Counted from the stretch's first letter, positions 8,040 through 17,015 are shown. The stretch: DNA of 64,000 nucleotides from Helicobacteraceae bacterium (GCA_013138865.1 WTBY01000037.1:1-64000); one strand, 5' to 3'. The notes: generated by a model from the letters alone, not told the origin. Made by a program: numbers and translations.

Positions 8040-9152
8040 ATGGCACTCTTAAGACTAAATGCTTCTGCTTGTGTACGTAACTTAGTTAAAGCATCTACAT
8101 GTAGATCCTGTGTTGATATATGTCCAACTAAGGCAATTGATATACTTGAGGGTGGACTTGATGCGACTATACCTGCACTTAACCTTTCTAAATGTGTTGG
8201 TTGTGCCGGTTGTGTTAGTATATGTCCCTCTTCAGCACTTAGTGTAGAAGAATTTGATGCAACAACTTTTTTCTTCTCATTTATGAAAGAGAATACAAAA
8301 AATACTCTCTCATGCCAAGATAATGTCCCATGTTTAGCATCTTTAAATGTTGAGCAACTTTTAGCACTTAGTGTATTTAAAAAAGAGTTACACCTAGACG
8401 GTGCTCATTGTGAAAGTTGTGATATAGCTCATACTTGTAAGCCATTTATAGATAAGAGTGTTGAGGAGGTAGAGTATCTTCTCTCAGCTATGGACTCAAC
8501 TGCTAAAATTCAGATAAAAGATCTAAATATTATTTCAGAGCAGATACCACAAGAGCAAAATAGAAGAGATTTTTTTAACGCTTTTCATCTGAAAAATGCA
8601 ATAAAAAGTAAAAAAGATTTTGAAGATAGAGTTGAGAGTTCAACTGATGAGTTTATTGCACATAATTTAAATGCTGAAAAAGTAAAAGAGATACGTGCTA
8701 AAAGTGATCTTTCAGATAGAAAAAAACTTTTTTTTACTGCGATCAAAAGAGTAGATGTACCAGAACAATTTCATGTAGTTGATGCTAAAGAGGTAACATT
8801 TACTTCTCAAAAGTTAATAGATAAAGAGTTATGTACAGCGTGTCAAATGTGTTATAGAATTTGTCCTACAAAAGCTCTTAAGAGTGATGGTAAAAACTCT
8901 AAAATAGATTTTGATGCTTTTTTGTGTATTAAGTGTGCTAGTTGTATAGATGTTTGTGAGCCTAAAGCTATCTATTCATCTGACTCATTTAATATAAAAG
9001 AGTTCTTCGCTCCATCTATACAGCGCCTTATAACTTATGACGTTAAAAGGTGTAATGAGTGTACTGCTTTTTTTACCTCAATACAAGGATCTGAAGTTTG
9101 TCATAGATGTCAAGCAGAAGAAGACGATGCAAAGGAGTTATGGGGCTTATGA
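8040..9152 (+). CDS. polyferredoxin-like 4Fe-4S protein
   Basis: This 370-residue soluble protein has two ferredoxin domains separated by a long linker. The N-terminal domain has Cys11/21/24/28 and Cys52/55/58/62. A middle cysteine group (near 133-142, CESCDIAHTC) follows. The C-terminal domain repeats CTACQMCYRICPTKA and CIKCASCIDVCEPKA, and the tail has a CNEC...CHRC pair like a zinc or extra FeS site. No signal peptide is seen. Such proteins accompany TorD in Campylobacterota molybdoenzyme clusters and may deliver electrons or assist assembly. The exact role is unknown. Confidence 0.7.
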   Translation: MALLRLNASACVRNLVKASTCRSCVDICPTKAIDILEGGLDATIPALNLSKCVGCAGCVSICPSSALSVEEFDATTFFFSFMKENTKNTLSCQDNVPCLASLNVEQLLALSVFKKELHLDGAHCESCDIAHTCKPFIDKSVEEVEYLLSAMDSTAKIQIKDLNIISEQIPQEQNRRDFFNAFHLKNAIKSKKDFEDRVESSTDEFIAHNLNAEKVKEIRAKSDLSDRKKLFFTAIKRVDVPEQFHVVDAKEVTFTSQKLIDKELCTACQMCYRICPTKALKSDGKNSKIDFDAFLCIKCASCIDVCEPKAIYSSDSFNIKEFFAPSIQRLITYDVKRCNECTAFFTSIQGSEVCHRCQAEEDDAKELWGL

Positions 9153-9565
9153 TGAACAACAATGATGAATTAAAGACAGATACGAAGGCTTTTGCTTTTA
9201 TAGCTTTTAAAGCAACTTCTGACCGCTTTAGTACGATAATAAACAAGCTTTTTAAAGATGATGAGAGCAATGCAATGATTATTCCTATGAATATCCGTCA
9301 TGATGATTTTTTTTACACTATGTCGAATATGAAAAATTCTAAGCTTGATGGTGCCGTTATATCTGAAGAGTTTACAAAAGATATAATAGAGCATTTAGAC
9401 TCTAAGAGTGAGGCTGTAGAAAAGTACGGAGTTTGTGATATAGTTATACTTAAAGATAAGAAATTTTATGGTGACTATCTATTTATAAGTACAAGAGAAG
9501 AGAACAGTGAAGAGTTTGATTATAAGAAAATTACTATATATTTAAAAGGAGATACAGATGAGTAA
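9149..9565 (+). CDS. unknown cytoplasmic protein in reductase operon
   Basis: I take the start at the ATG at 9149, which overlaps the previous stop by four bases (ATGA) and has AAGGAG 11 bases upstream; a second ATG follows at once, and an upstream in-frame extension would run into the ferredoxin gene. The 138-residue product has no signal peptide or membrane helix. It alternates short strands and helices, with a conserved-looking segment (IPMNIRHDDFFYTM) that faintly recalls the substrate domain of shikimate dehydrogenases, too weak for a call. Its coupling to the chaperone genes suggests a maturation or accessory role. Confidence 0.6.
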   Translation: MMNNNDELKTDTKAFAFIAFKATSDRFSTIINKLFKDDESNAMIIPMNIRHDDFFYTMSNMKNSKLDGAVISEEFTKDIIEHLDSKSEAVEKYGVCDIVILKDKKFYGDYLFISTREENSEEFDYKKITIYLKGDTDE

Positions 9566-10073
9566 AGGTGATGCATCATTTGATGAGTTAAAATTAGAGT
9601 TTGATAAATTTGTAAAACAAAAATGTACAACAGATGGGGATTTTGATGAAAAAAATCAAAATCCAGACTCTGGAGATAAAGAAGATGACGAAGCAGTTCC
9701 AGCTTTTGTAGATGAAATAGCTGATCAAATGTTAGCACCAGCAATTTCTGGTGTCTATTTATCACGTATAGATATTAAAAGAGTTGCTGAAGCTATAGAC
9801 GAGTCGTTACCTATTAAAGAACGTAAGAAGATGATTAGAGCACTTTTCCGTCATACAACGACTCGTGAGTACTTAAGAGGGGCATTTGATGAGTTCGCTA
9901 GACATATTAATGGGCGTGTACTTATCTATCAAGAGTTAAGTGAAGCATTTCCAGCATCTAAACCTGTTTTTGATAGCTTTATAGCTAAAAGTGAGAAAAT
10001 GAGTACTCTTTGTGATAGAATAGTAGAAGATTTTGAAGAGATAGATCCTACTTTTGAGCCAATGCTAACTTAG
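9558..10073 (+). CDS. unknown acidic/helical protein in reductase operon
   Basis: This 171-residue protein overlaps the preceding gene by eight bases. Residues 1-50 are strongly acidic and low in complexity (many D, E, K, N). Residues 55-171 form a helical domain with SRIDIKRVAEAIDESL and KERKKMIRALFRHTT, then an amphipathic helix. There is no signal peptide. The family is not recognised. Its position suggests partnership with the TorD-like chaperone or the polyferredoxin in assembling the molybdoenzyme. Confidence 0.6.
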   Translation: MSKGDASFDELKLEFDKFVKQKCTTDGDFDEKNQNPDSGDKEDDEAVPAFVDEIADQMLAPAISGVYLSRIDIKRVAEAIDESLPIKERKKMIRALFRHTTTREYLRGAFDEFARHINGRVLIYQELSEAFPASKPVFDSFIAKSEKMSTLCDRIVEDFEEIDPTFEPMLT

Positions 10074-10102
10074 AAGTAGAATAGATAAAGGAGGGAAATA
10101 TA

Positions 10103-10624
10103 GTGAACACTTATGATTATAAAAGTGATAATTATGTTTACCCTGTAGTTCAAAGAGCAAAAACACTTCTAGAAGAAGAGGCTCAAATAGAGGTAGGTAG
10201 TATTACTTCTAAAGAGATTTTAACTCAGTTTGTCAATCCACAACATATAACCTCTATGATAGCTATTGGTGGCGATGTAAATATGTATGTTGCTATTAGT
10301 TATGAAAAAACTGTTATAACTAAATTAATTAAACTTTTTATATATGATGAAGTGAATGAAAATGAGTTAGAAGAGTTGAGCGAAGCTACAGCAAGTGAAA
10401 TATCTAATACTATTGTTGGTAACTCAATCTCATCTATGCCATATGCATCTCAAAAACTGATACGTATTAGTACCCCAGTGACTATTAAAAATAGTGATTT
10501 GTCAGTAATTAAGAGAAATCATAAAATGTACGAGATAACACTACTAAGCGAATTAGGTAATATTATTATCTATATAATAAAAGTATTAGATAGTGATGTA
10601 CTAGAAGACATTTTAAAGTTATAG
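10103..10624 (+). CDS. CheX/CheC-like chemotaxis phosphatase domain protein
   Basis: This 173-residue protein starts with GTG at 10103 behind AAGGAGGG. The segment ELSEATASEISNTIVGNSI (near residues 90-108) matches the CheC/CheX/FliY signature ExxxN, whose Glu and Asn catalyse dephosphorylation of CheY-P. The rest is consistent with the alternating strands of that fold. It follows the reductase maturation genes by 30 bases on the same strand, so it may be co-transcribed. That would be an unusual link between respiration and taxis. Whether the phosphatase is active is not shown. Confidence 0.7.
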   Translation: MNTYDYKSDNYVYPVVQRAKTLLEEEAQIEVGSITSKEILTQFVNPQHITSMIAIGGDVNMYVAISYEKTVITKLIKLFIYDEVNENELEELSEATASEISNTIVGNSISSMPYASQKLIRISTPVTIKNSDLSVIKRNHKMYEITLLSELGNIIIYIIKVLDSDVLEDILKL

Positions 10625-11032
10625 CTCTTTTATATAAATTTCATCTAATTCTCTGAACTCTTTCATTTTAAAAAATTCATCTAAATTTTTAAATGTTTTA
10701 CTACTTCCTAAAATAACATGTTTGCACTGTAGTACTTTTGCATGATTATTTAAATATAGGATCAGCTCTCGATCATACCCTCTTAGGATATACTCACTAT
10801 CTGTAATTAGTTCATAAATATGTAGATGCTGTTGAAATTCTAAAGAGCTTAAAACACTTATACCTGCAAAACTAACAACTCTATTTTTTTCAAAAATACC
10901 ATACATTTTATAATTTTGATGACGCATATCATAAATGATATTTTCGAATTCATCTAAAGAGTAAGTGTAATGACTTTTTACTAAGTCATAAACGTCTTGA
11001 AGTTCATTAAGTGCAATTTCTCGTATTTGCAT
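10619..11032 (-). CDS. GNAT-family N-acetyltransferase
   Basis: This 137-residue protein shows the GNAT fold order: an N-terminal strand and helices, a central strand pair (KMYGIFEKNRVVSFAGI), and the acetyl-CoA loop seen as RGYDRELILYLNNHAK (near residues 84-99), a variant of the usual RGxGxG loop. The substrate is unknown. Its stop overlaps the convergent CheX-like gene by six bases, so no independent terminator fits between them. Confidence 0.7.
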   Translation of the reverse strand: MQIREIALNELQDVYDLVKSHYTYSLDEFENIIYDMRHQNYKMYGIFEKNRVVSFAGISVLSSLEFQQHLHIYELITDSEYILRGYDRELILYLNNHAKVLQCKHVILGSSKTFKNLDEFFKMKEFRELDEIYIKEL

Positions 11033-11065
11033 ATTTATTTAAGTATATAAGTGGAGTTAGAAGCT

Positions 11066-12052
11066 CTACTTAGCTTCTAATAAAGAGATAATAAGAGGAA
11101 CTATATCTTGACTTTTAGTTTTACTTATAAATGCATCAGCACCAAGTACTTCAGCTTCGCGTTTATTGTTCTCACCAGTCATAGAGCTGTTAACAATAAC
11201 AGGAATGCTTTGAGTTTTAGGATTTGCTTTAAGAAGTCTAAGAACAGTAAAACCTGACATTTCCGGCATCTCAATATCTGTAACAATTGCAGGTATTGTA
11301 GCTTCTGGATCTTCTATAGCTTCTATATGATCCATCATAAGTTTTCCATTATCAAATATAATAAAGTCTAAACTTAATTTTGTAAAGATTATCTTTAGAT
11401 GTTTTTGAGCTACTTTAGAGTCTTCTGCAATTAGAACAGTACCATTTCTAAGTATGGCAGGAATTACAACTGTTGGATCCATTACTACGTCTAAATTAAC
11501 CATGGCTTGAGGAATAACCTCTGAGAGAAGTCTTTCATAGTCTAAAATAAGACATAGACTACCATCATCAAGACGAGTATGGTTCATAACTTTAGCACCA
11601 TCAGTTGAAGAGCTGTAAGCTGATGGTGCATGTATCTCATTCCAGTTCTTTTTTATAACGCGGTGAGCATACATAATTCGAAGACCAATAACAATACCAT
11701 TAAAATCACAAATAAGTATATTTGATTTTTCTAATTGATCTAAACTTAAGTCCTGACCAACCCACTTAGCAAGGTTTAAAACAGGAAGTTGCATACCGCG
11801 AAGGACAATAGTACCTTCTAGTAGTGGGTTTGCTGATGGAATTTGAGTCATACGATGTTTATTAGATTCTATTACCTCACGTGTTTTAAATACATTGATT
11901 GCATAAAATGGCGACTCTTTCTTTTGATCGTTTACTTTGAAAACAAGTAGTTGAAGTTCATTATTTTTAGCAAGATTTGTGGCACCATCTACATGTTCTA
12001 ATAGGGACATACTTTGACCTTTGTGAAAGTTTTTTAAATAATAGCTAAACAT
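11066..12052 (-). CDS. cheV: chemotaxis coupling protein CheV (CheW-receiver)
   Basis: This 328-residue protein joins an N-terminal CheW-like domain (about residues 30-180, with LRGMQLPVLNLAKWVG) to a C-terminal receiver domain (about 205-325) with the phospho-acceptor in VTDIEMPEMSGF and the conserved Lys in ISKTKS. CheV proteins couple chemoreceptors to CheA and adapt the signal through receiver phosphorylation. Length and layout are standard. Campylobacterota often carry several CheV copies, so this is one paralogue. It is transcribed away from the molybdoprotein gene at 12113. Confidence 0.92.
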   Translation of the reverse strand: MFSYYLKNFHKGQSMSLLEHVDGATNLAKNNELQLLVFKVNDQKKESPFYAINVFKTREVIESNKHRMTQIPSANPLLEGTIVLRGMQLPVLNLAKWVGQDLSLDQLEKSNILICDFNGIVIGLRIMYAHRVIKKNWNEIHAPSAYSSSTDGAKVMNHTRLDDGSLCLILDYERLLSEVIPQAMVNLDVVMDPTVVIPAILRNGTVLIAEDSKVAQKHLKIIFTKLSLDFIIFDNGKLMMDHIEAIEDPEATIPAIVTDIEMPEMSGFTVLRLLKANPKTQSIPVIVNSSMTGENNKREAEVLGADAFISKTKSQDIVPLIISLLEAK

Positions 12053-12112
12053 TAATGAAAGTTAGTTAAAAGTGTTATGATAGTAGAATAACACAATATT
12101 TTAAGGAGTTGT

Positions 12113-13855
12113 ATGAAGTTAACAGCCTGTCCACTTGACTGTTTCGATAGTTGTGTTATTGATTATTCACAAAACAGCATAAAACCATTTAAAGATGATC
12201 TTCATACAGGTAAGTTTTTATGCTCACATATGAACCATTTTGAAGCTACTCAACGTCTTGAAAAACCTACTTTTATGGGTGAAGAAGTCTCTATGGAAGA
12301 GGCACTTAATATTTTAACAAAGATCTTAAAAGATAGTGAAGCTAATAAAACTCTCTATTTTAAAGGTCATGCGAATATGGGTGAAATGCAAAATATAACT
12401 AAAGAGTTTTTTAGAGAGTTTGAAGCTGTAAATGCAAAAGGTTCTATTTGTGCAGGCAGTGGTGACAAAGCAATTGAACTAGGACGAGGATCTAATTATA
12501 CACTCCCTTTAGATGCAATTAAAAGTTCAGAAGTTGTTGTTCTTTGGGGTCGTAACCCTCATGATACAAATTCACATATTTTACCACTTCTTAAAAATAA
12601 AAAAATTATAGTTATTGATCCAAGAGTAACTACATCAGCTCAAAATGCTGACCTTCATATTCAAATTAAACCATTAGGTGATCTTGTTTTAGCACTTCTT
12701 TTAGCACGTTTCGCTGTGGTATATGATCAAGAAGATAAAGAATTTTTAAAAGAGTTTACTCAAGACAGCGAAGATTTTTTTGATCTGACTCAAAATATAC
12801 GAATTAAACAAGCACTATTTGAGATAGATGCAACCCTACCTCAAATTGGGGAATTTTTAGACCTTGTAAAACATAAAAAAACAGTTTTTTTGGTTGGAAC
12901 AGGTGTTCAGCGTCACATAGATGGTGTAGCAGCATTTAGGGCTATTGACTCTTTGGCAGCTACTCTTGGGTTATTTGGAAAAGATGGTTGTGGTGTAGGT
13001 TATTTGAGTAACCCACAAGTTGGCATTAAGAGTGCCTTTAAAGAGTTTAAAAATAACACTACAAAAGCAAATGTAAATTTTTCTGAATATGAGACTGTTT
13101 TTATTCAAGGTGCAAACCCTCTCTCTCAACTTCCTAACTCTTTAAAAGTTACAAAAGATATACAAAAGTGTGAAAATGTGATCTATTTTGGAACTTTTGA
13201 AAATGAGACTTCAAAAGTTGCGACATTAGTAATTCCTGCTAAACATTTCTTAGAAAAAAATGATATTCGTTTTAGCTATGGAAGTGAAAGAGTAACTATT
13301 TTAAATAAGCTAAAAGAGTCAAATATAGGTATAAGTGAGTACGATTTAACTCTACATTTATGTGAAAAATTTGATTATAAAATAAATAGTGAAAAATACT
13401 ATTTAAATTATTTTAAAGAGCATATACAAGAGTATAAAAGAGTTAAGAAAACGCAATATACAAAAGCTATTCCTTATGAAGATGGTTTTGATACTGCTAG
13501 TGGAAAATTTGAGTTCTTAGATGAGATAGATTTTGAGCATGACTTTAGTTGGGGTATGAATTTAATTTATGCTAAGAGTAAAAACTCATTAAACTCTCAA
13601 TTTAAAAGAGAGCAATTTGCTTATATTAACGCTAACCATGGTTGGGATAATGGAGAAGAAGTAATACTTGAGAGCAAATATGGAACTCTCAAAATAGTAC
13701 TTAAGCATGACAATACTCTTAGACCTGATACACTTTTACTCTATTCAGGAACACCAGGGGCAAATAACCTAACAAATTCAAAAGTTAGCTACGAGGCTAA
13801 TAGTGCAGTATACCAAGGTATAAAAATCAATATTTTAAGGATTATAAATGATTAA
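12113..13855 (+). CDS. cytoplasmic molybdopterin oxidoreductase (short form)
   Basis: This 580-residue protein belongs to the DMSO-reductase superfamily but has no TAT signal and is shorter than typical formate dehydrogenase or nitrate reductase subunits. A 4Fe-4S site is formed by Cys6, Cys10, Cys14 and Cys37 (CPLDCFDSC opening). KGSICAGSGDKA (110-120, Cys113) is in the position of the Mo-ligand loop. VVLWGRNPHDTNSH and IVIDPRVT are cofactor-binding segments, and the C-terminal dinucleotide-binding domain (ANHGWDNGEEV) is present. No partner subunit gene is adjacent. The substrate is unknown. It overlaps argD by eight bases. Confidence 0.8.
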   Translation: MKLTACPLDCFDSCVIDYSQNSIKPFKDDLHTGKFLCSHMNHFEATQRLEKPTFMGEEVSMEEALNILTKILKDSEANKTLYFKGHANMGEMQNITKEFFREFEAVNAKGSICAGSGDKAIELGRGSNYTLPLDAIKSSEVVVLWGRNPHDTNSHILPLLKNKKIIVIDPRVTTSAQNADLHIQIKPLGDLVLALLLARFAVVYDQEDKEFLKEFTQDSEDFFDLTQNIRIKQALFEIDATLPQIGEFLDLVKHKKTVFLVGTGVQRHIDGVAAFRAIDSLAATLGLFGKDGCGVGYLSNPQVGIKSAFKEFKNNTTKANVNFSEYETVFIQGANPLSQLPNSLKVTKDIQKCENVIYFGTFENETSKVATLVIPAKHFLEKNDIRFSYGSERVTILNKLKESNIGISEYDLTLHLCEKFDYKINSEKYYLNYFKEHIQEYKRVKKTQYTKAIPYEDGFDTASGKFEFLDEIDFEHDFSWGMNLIYAKSKNSLNSQFKREQFAYINANHGWDNGEEVILESKYGTLKIVLKHDNTLRPDTLLLYSGTPGANNLTNSKVSYEANSAVYQGIKINILRIIND

Positions 13856-15026
13856 ACAACTAGACGATAAATATGTTTTACCAACATACGCAAGACAGAA
13901 TATTAACTTTGTTGAGGGAAAAAATGCAACACTTAAAGATGACAAAGGTGATGAGTATATAGACTTTACATCAGGGATCGCAGTTGTAAGTGTTGGTCAC
14001 TCAAATGATCGTTTAAATAGAGCTATAAGTGATCAAATAGCTAAGATGATACATATTTCTAACCTTTACCAAATAGAGCCACAAGCTAAGTGTGCTGAAC
14101 GCCTAGTTACTCTTAGTGGTTATGATATGAAGTGTTTTTTTGGTAACTCTGGAGCTGAAGCAAACGAGGGAGCTATTAAAATAGCTAGAAAATATGGTGA
14201 AGTTGATGGAGAGCCTAAGCGTTATAAAATTATTACACTAGAACACTCTTTTCATGGTAGAACAATCACAACAGTAAAAGCAACTGGTCAAGAGTCAATG
14301 CACAACTATTTTGGACCTTTTCCTGATGGTTTTGTTTATGCCCAAAACATAGAGCAAATAGAGTCTTTAATCGATGAGCATACCGTAGCAGTTATGATCG
14401 AACTTGTTCAAGGAGAGGGTGGTGTTCAGCCACTTGATAGGCAAAAAGTAAAAGTTTTAGCAGATATGTTAAAGAAAAAAGGTGTTCTTTTGATCGTTGA
14501 TGAGGTTCAAACAGGGGTCTATAGAACAGGAGAATTTTTAGCTTCTAACCTTTACGATATTGAACCAGATATTATAACTTTGGCAAAAGGTTTAGGTGGT
14601 GGAGTTCCGATCGGAGTTGTAATGACATCTAAAAAAGATGTTTTAAAGGCTGGCGATCATGGTTCAACTTTTGGTGGTAACTACCTCTCAACGACAGCAG
14701 GTAACACAGTCTTAGATATTTTAAGTGAGTTAAAAGATAGTGGAGAGTTAGATCATACTTTTATATATTTTGAAGAGCAGTTAAATAAGTTTTATGAGAC
14801 AAACAAGAGACTCTTTTTAGATAGTGTAGGTTTTGGACTTATGAGAGGTCTTAGAGTTAAAGATGCAGATACATTAAGTCTAATTATAAGTTCTTGTTCT
14901 AAAGAAGGAGTAATGGTACTTAAAGCAGGAAAAAATACACTTAGGTTTTTACCTGCTCTAACAATTTCAAAAAAAGAGATAGATGAAGGTTTTAAAAGAT
15001 TAAATAAAGCTGTAAAGGATTTATAA
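13848..15026 (+). CDS. argD: acetylornithine aminotransferase
   Basis: This 392-residue class III PLP aminotransferase fits ArgD, which converts N-acetylglutamate semialdehyde to N-acetylornithine in arginine synthesis. Seen motifs are NSGAEANEGAIKIARKY (PLP phosphate site, about 100-116), SFHGRT (134-139), DEVQTG (218-223) and the PLP lysine in TLAKGLGGG (Lys247). Its start overlaps the molybdoprotein stop by eight bases, so the two are translationally coupled. The functional link is not obvious. The enzyme may also act on succinyl-diaminopimelate (DapC role), as in other bacteria. Confidence 0.92.
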   Translation: MIKQLDDKYVLPTYARQNINFVEGKNATLKDDKGDEYIDFTSGIAVVSVGHSNDRLNRAISDQIAKMIHISNLYQIEPQAKCAERLVTLSGYDMKCFFGNSGAEANEGAIKIARKYGEVDGEPKRYKIITLEHSFHGRTITTVKATGQESMHNYFGPFPDGFVYAQNIEQIESLIDEHTVAVMIELVQGEGGVQPLDRQKVKVLADMLKKKGVLLIVDEVQTGVYRTGEFLASNLYDIEPDIITLAKGLGGGVPIGVVMTSKKDVLKAGDHGSTFGGNYLSTTAGNTVLDILSELKDSGELDHTFIYFEEQLNKFYETNKRLFLDSVGFGLMRGLRVKDADTLSLIISSCSKEGVMVLKAGKNTLRFLPALTISKKEIDEGFKRLNKAVKDL

Positions 15027-15055
15027 AAAAAGCTTTTTTAATCCTCTATTTTTTT
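15017..15055 (+). terminator. terminator after argD
   Basis: GGAT at 15017 pairs with ATCC at 15041, enclosing an AAAAAAAGCTTTTTT core, followed by a T-rich run around 15048-15055. It lies over the argD stop codon and serves the convergent boundary with the gene ending at 15046. Confidence 0.55.
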
Positions 15056-15510
15056 AAGAACTTTTGATTTTCTGGGTTTGAAAGAAAACTATCCATAGAG
15101 TTTTTAACACCTAAGTCGTTTGTGTTTGTGTTTTCGCTTTCAAGCTCTAAACTTAGATCTGAAGCTAAGTTAATAAAAATAGGTGTATCATCGATCACAA
15201 TTTGCATAATACTTAAGAGTGGCACACGAACAACACTGCCTAAGTTATCAGTTCCAAAACCTGCTTCAAACATCAAAGCTCCATCAATTATTTTAGCACT
15301 TTCAAAAGTATAACCTGCTAAAAAGAAGAGTGTCATCGGGCGAAACTCTTGTGTTATATCTGCTGGTAAATGAGGTTCAAATGTTACATTGTCTATTTTA
15401 CATAAGACTCCAAAACTCTGCTCTTGTTCAAAGAGATGCACTAAAATATCTGTCATATTATCATGCATAAGTTTCGCAAATGTTTTACTCTTAATTAGGT
15501 TAACTAACAT
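15046..15510 (-). CDS. SspB-like protein (possible ClpXP adaptor)
   Basis: This 154-residue protein is not annotated by a strong motif. Residues 80-115 (with MFEAGFGTDNLG, then VVRVPLLSIMQIVID and PIFINL) resemble the core of SspB, where FGG is followed by the strand that includes VPxxAVLAI. The last 35 residues are acidic and flexible and end in a short positively charged tip (NQKFLKK), like the SspB tail that binds ClpX. The stop sits within the argD terminator region. It starts two bases after the class IV aminotransferase stop, so the two are probably co-transcribed with cysK. Confidence 0.5.
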   Translation of the reverse strand: MLVNLIKSKTFAKLMHDNMTDILVHLFEQEQSFGVLCKIDNVTFEPHLPADITQEFRPMTLFFLAGYTFESAKIIDGALMFEAGFGTDNLGSVVRVPLLSIMQIVIDDTPIFINLASDLSLELESENTNTNDLGVKNSMDSFLSNPENQKFLKK

Positions 15511-15511
15511 C

Positions 15512-16099
15512 TTAAGTCCTTAAAGCTTCTTCTATTAAACCAACTTCTTTAAAGCCGATCATAGCGTTCATTATTGCTACTTTTGTATACTTATATAACT
15601 CGTCTATATTGATATCATCTTCTACAATCATACCCTCATCTAATAGACGTGCTCTTGTTGTACCATATAAAAGAGGTTTTTTTGGTGTTACCCACCTGTC
15701 TCCATTAAAAAGTGCAATATTTGCTATGGTAGTATCGGCTATTAAGGAATTTTTTACAATTAGTATATCATCACACTCTAAACGTTTTGAAAAGAGAGTG
15801 TTAATAGCGTCTCTATTTGAATATTTCAGTGAGTAATTTATGTTATTTTCGTGAACTATTTTAATACTTTTTATAGCTCTTGGTATATATTTAATATACT
15901 CGATGTCTGTATTAAATTCATCATAAATAACACGACATCTAAAAAGACCTTCACTAGGAGCTTTAATAAGTTCACTTAGGTTATGAAAGTTATTAGCACC
16001 TAAAGTAGATAATGAGTATTTAACTCTTCTTTGATGATAAAGTAAGTTTTGAGCTTCTCCATCTAAACACTTTATAGTCTCAAGTAGTTTAATCTTCAA
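15512..16099 (-). CDS. class IV aminotransferase (PabC-like)
   Basis: This 195-residue protein belongs to the fold-type IV PLP enzymes. The N-terminal half holds YHQRRV (21-26) and FRCRVIYD (53-60), and the PLP lysine is in SLKYSNRDAI (Lys92). The C-terminal half has the family's IADTTIANIALFNGDRWVTP and LLxGTTRARLL. It is shorter than IlvE (about 300 residues) and fits 4-amino-4-deoxychorismate lyase (folate synthesis). Its start overlaps the stop of cysK by 11 bases. The PabC role is inferred from size and motifs. Confidence 0.75.
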   Translation of the reverse strand: MKIKLLETIKCLDGEAQNLLYHQRRVKYSLSTLGANNFHNLSELIKAPSEGLFRCRVIYDEFNTDIEYIKYIPRAIKSIKIVHENNINYSLKYSNRDAINTLFSKRLECDDILIVKNSLIADTTIANIALFNGDRWVTPKKPLLYGTTRARLLDEGMIVEDDINIDELYKYTKVAIMNAMIGFKEVGLIEEALRT

Positions 16100-17015
16100 A
16101 AAGGTCAGTACTTAAGTAACGTTCAGCCGTATCACATAAAATAGTAACAATTGTTTTACCTCTGTTTTGCTCTTGTTTGGCAACTTGTATAGCTGCATAA
16201 ACGTTAGCACCTGCTGATATACCTACAAGTAAACCCTCTTCACGTGCGATCATCTTTGCAGTTGCGATCGCATCTTCATTACTTACTTTTATGATCTCAT
16301 CATAAATGTCAACATCTAAAATATCAGGAATAAAACCAGCACCAATACCTTGTATTTTATGAGGGCCTGCGCCTTCGCCTGAAAGAACTGCTGAGTCTCT
16401 AGGTTCAACTGCAACTATTCTTATTTGTTCACCTAGTTTTTCACGTAGACCACCACCAGTGCCAGTTATAGTGCCACCAGTTCCGATCGCAGCTACAAAA
16501 ATATCTAACTTGTCATCTGTATCACGAAGAATCTCTTGCGCTGTGGTTTTATAGTGCATAGTAGGGTTGTCAGGGTTTTGAAATTGTTGCAGAACTATGG
16601 AATTAGGTCTGTTCTCTTGTAGTTCAATTGCTTTTTGTATAGATCCATTCATTCCTTCCTTTGCAGGAGTTAAAACAATTTCAGCGCCAAGTGCTTTTAA
16701 TAGACGACGACGCTCAACACTCATAGACTCAGGCATAGTTAAAATAAGTTTTAATTTTTTAGAAGCACAAATAGAGGCAAGTGCTATCCCCGTATTTCCA
16801 CTAGTTGGCTCTATTATAGTGCTATCTTCATTTATATCACCACGCATTAGAGCTTGTTCGATCATATTAAAACCTATACGATCTTTCACACTACTTGTAG
16901 GATTTAAAAATTCACATTTTCCTAAAATAGTTGCGCCACCTAAGTCTGAAGCAGTATGTAGTTTTACTAAAGGGGTGTTTCCTATTAAGTCTATAACACT
17001 ATTTTTAATATTCAT
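16089..17015 (-). CDS. cysK: cysteine synthase A
   Basis: This 308-residue enzyme condenses O-acetylserine with sulfide to cysteine. The PLP lysine is Lys44 in TSSVKDRIG, the substrate loop is EPTSGNTGIALA (near 69-80), and the phosphate-binding GTGGTITGTGG lies near 174. It is first in a three-gene minus-strand unit with the aminotransferase and the SspB-like gene. The C-terminal tail after position 290 is standard. In a sulfur-metabolising cell it also serves sulfide assimilation. Confidence 0.94.
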   Translation of the reverse strand: MNIKNSVIDLIGNTPLVKLHTASDLGGATILGKCEFLNPTSSVKDRIGFNMIEQALMRGDINEDSTIIEPTSGNTGIALASICASKKLKLILTMPESMSVERRRLLKALGAEIVLTPAKEGMNGSIQKAIELQENRPNSIVLQQFQNPDNPTMHYKTTAQEILRDTDDKLDIFVAAIGTGGTITGTGGGLREKLGEQIRIVAVEPRDSAVLSGEGAGPHKIQGIGAGFIPDILDVDIYDEIIKVSNEDAIATAKMIAREEGLLVGISAGANVYAAIQVAKQEQNRGKTIVTILCDTAERYLSTDLFED

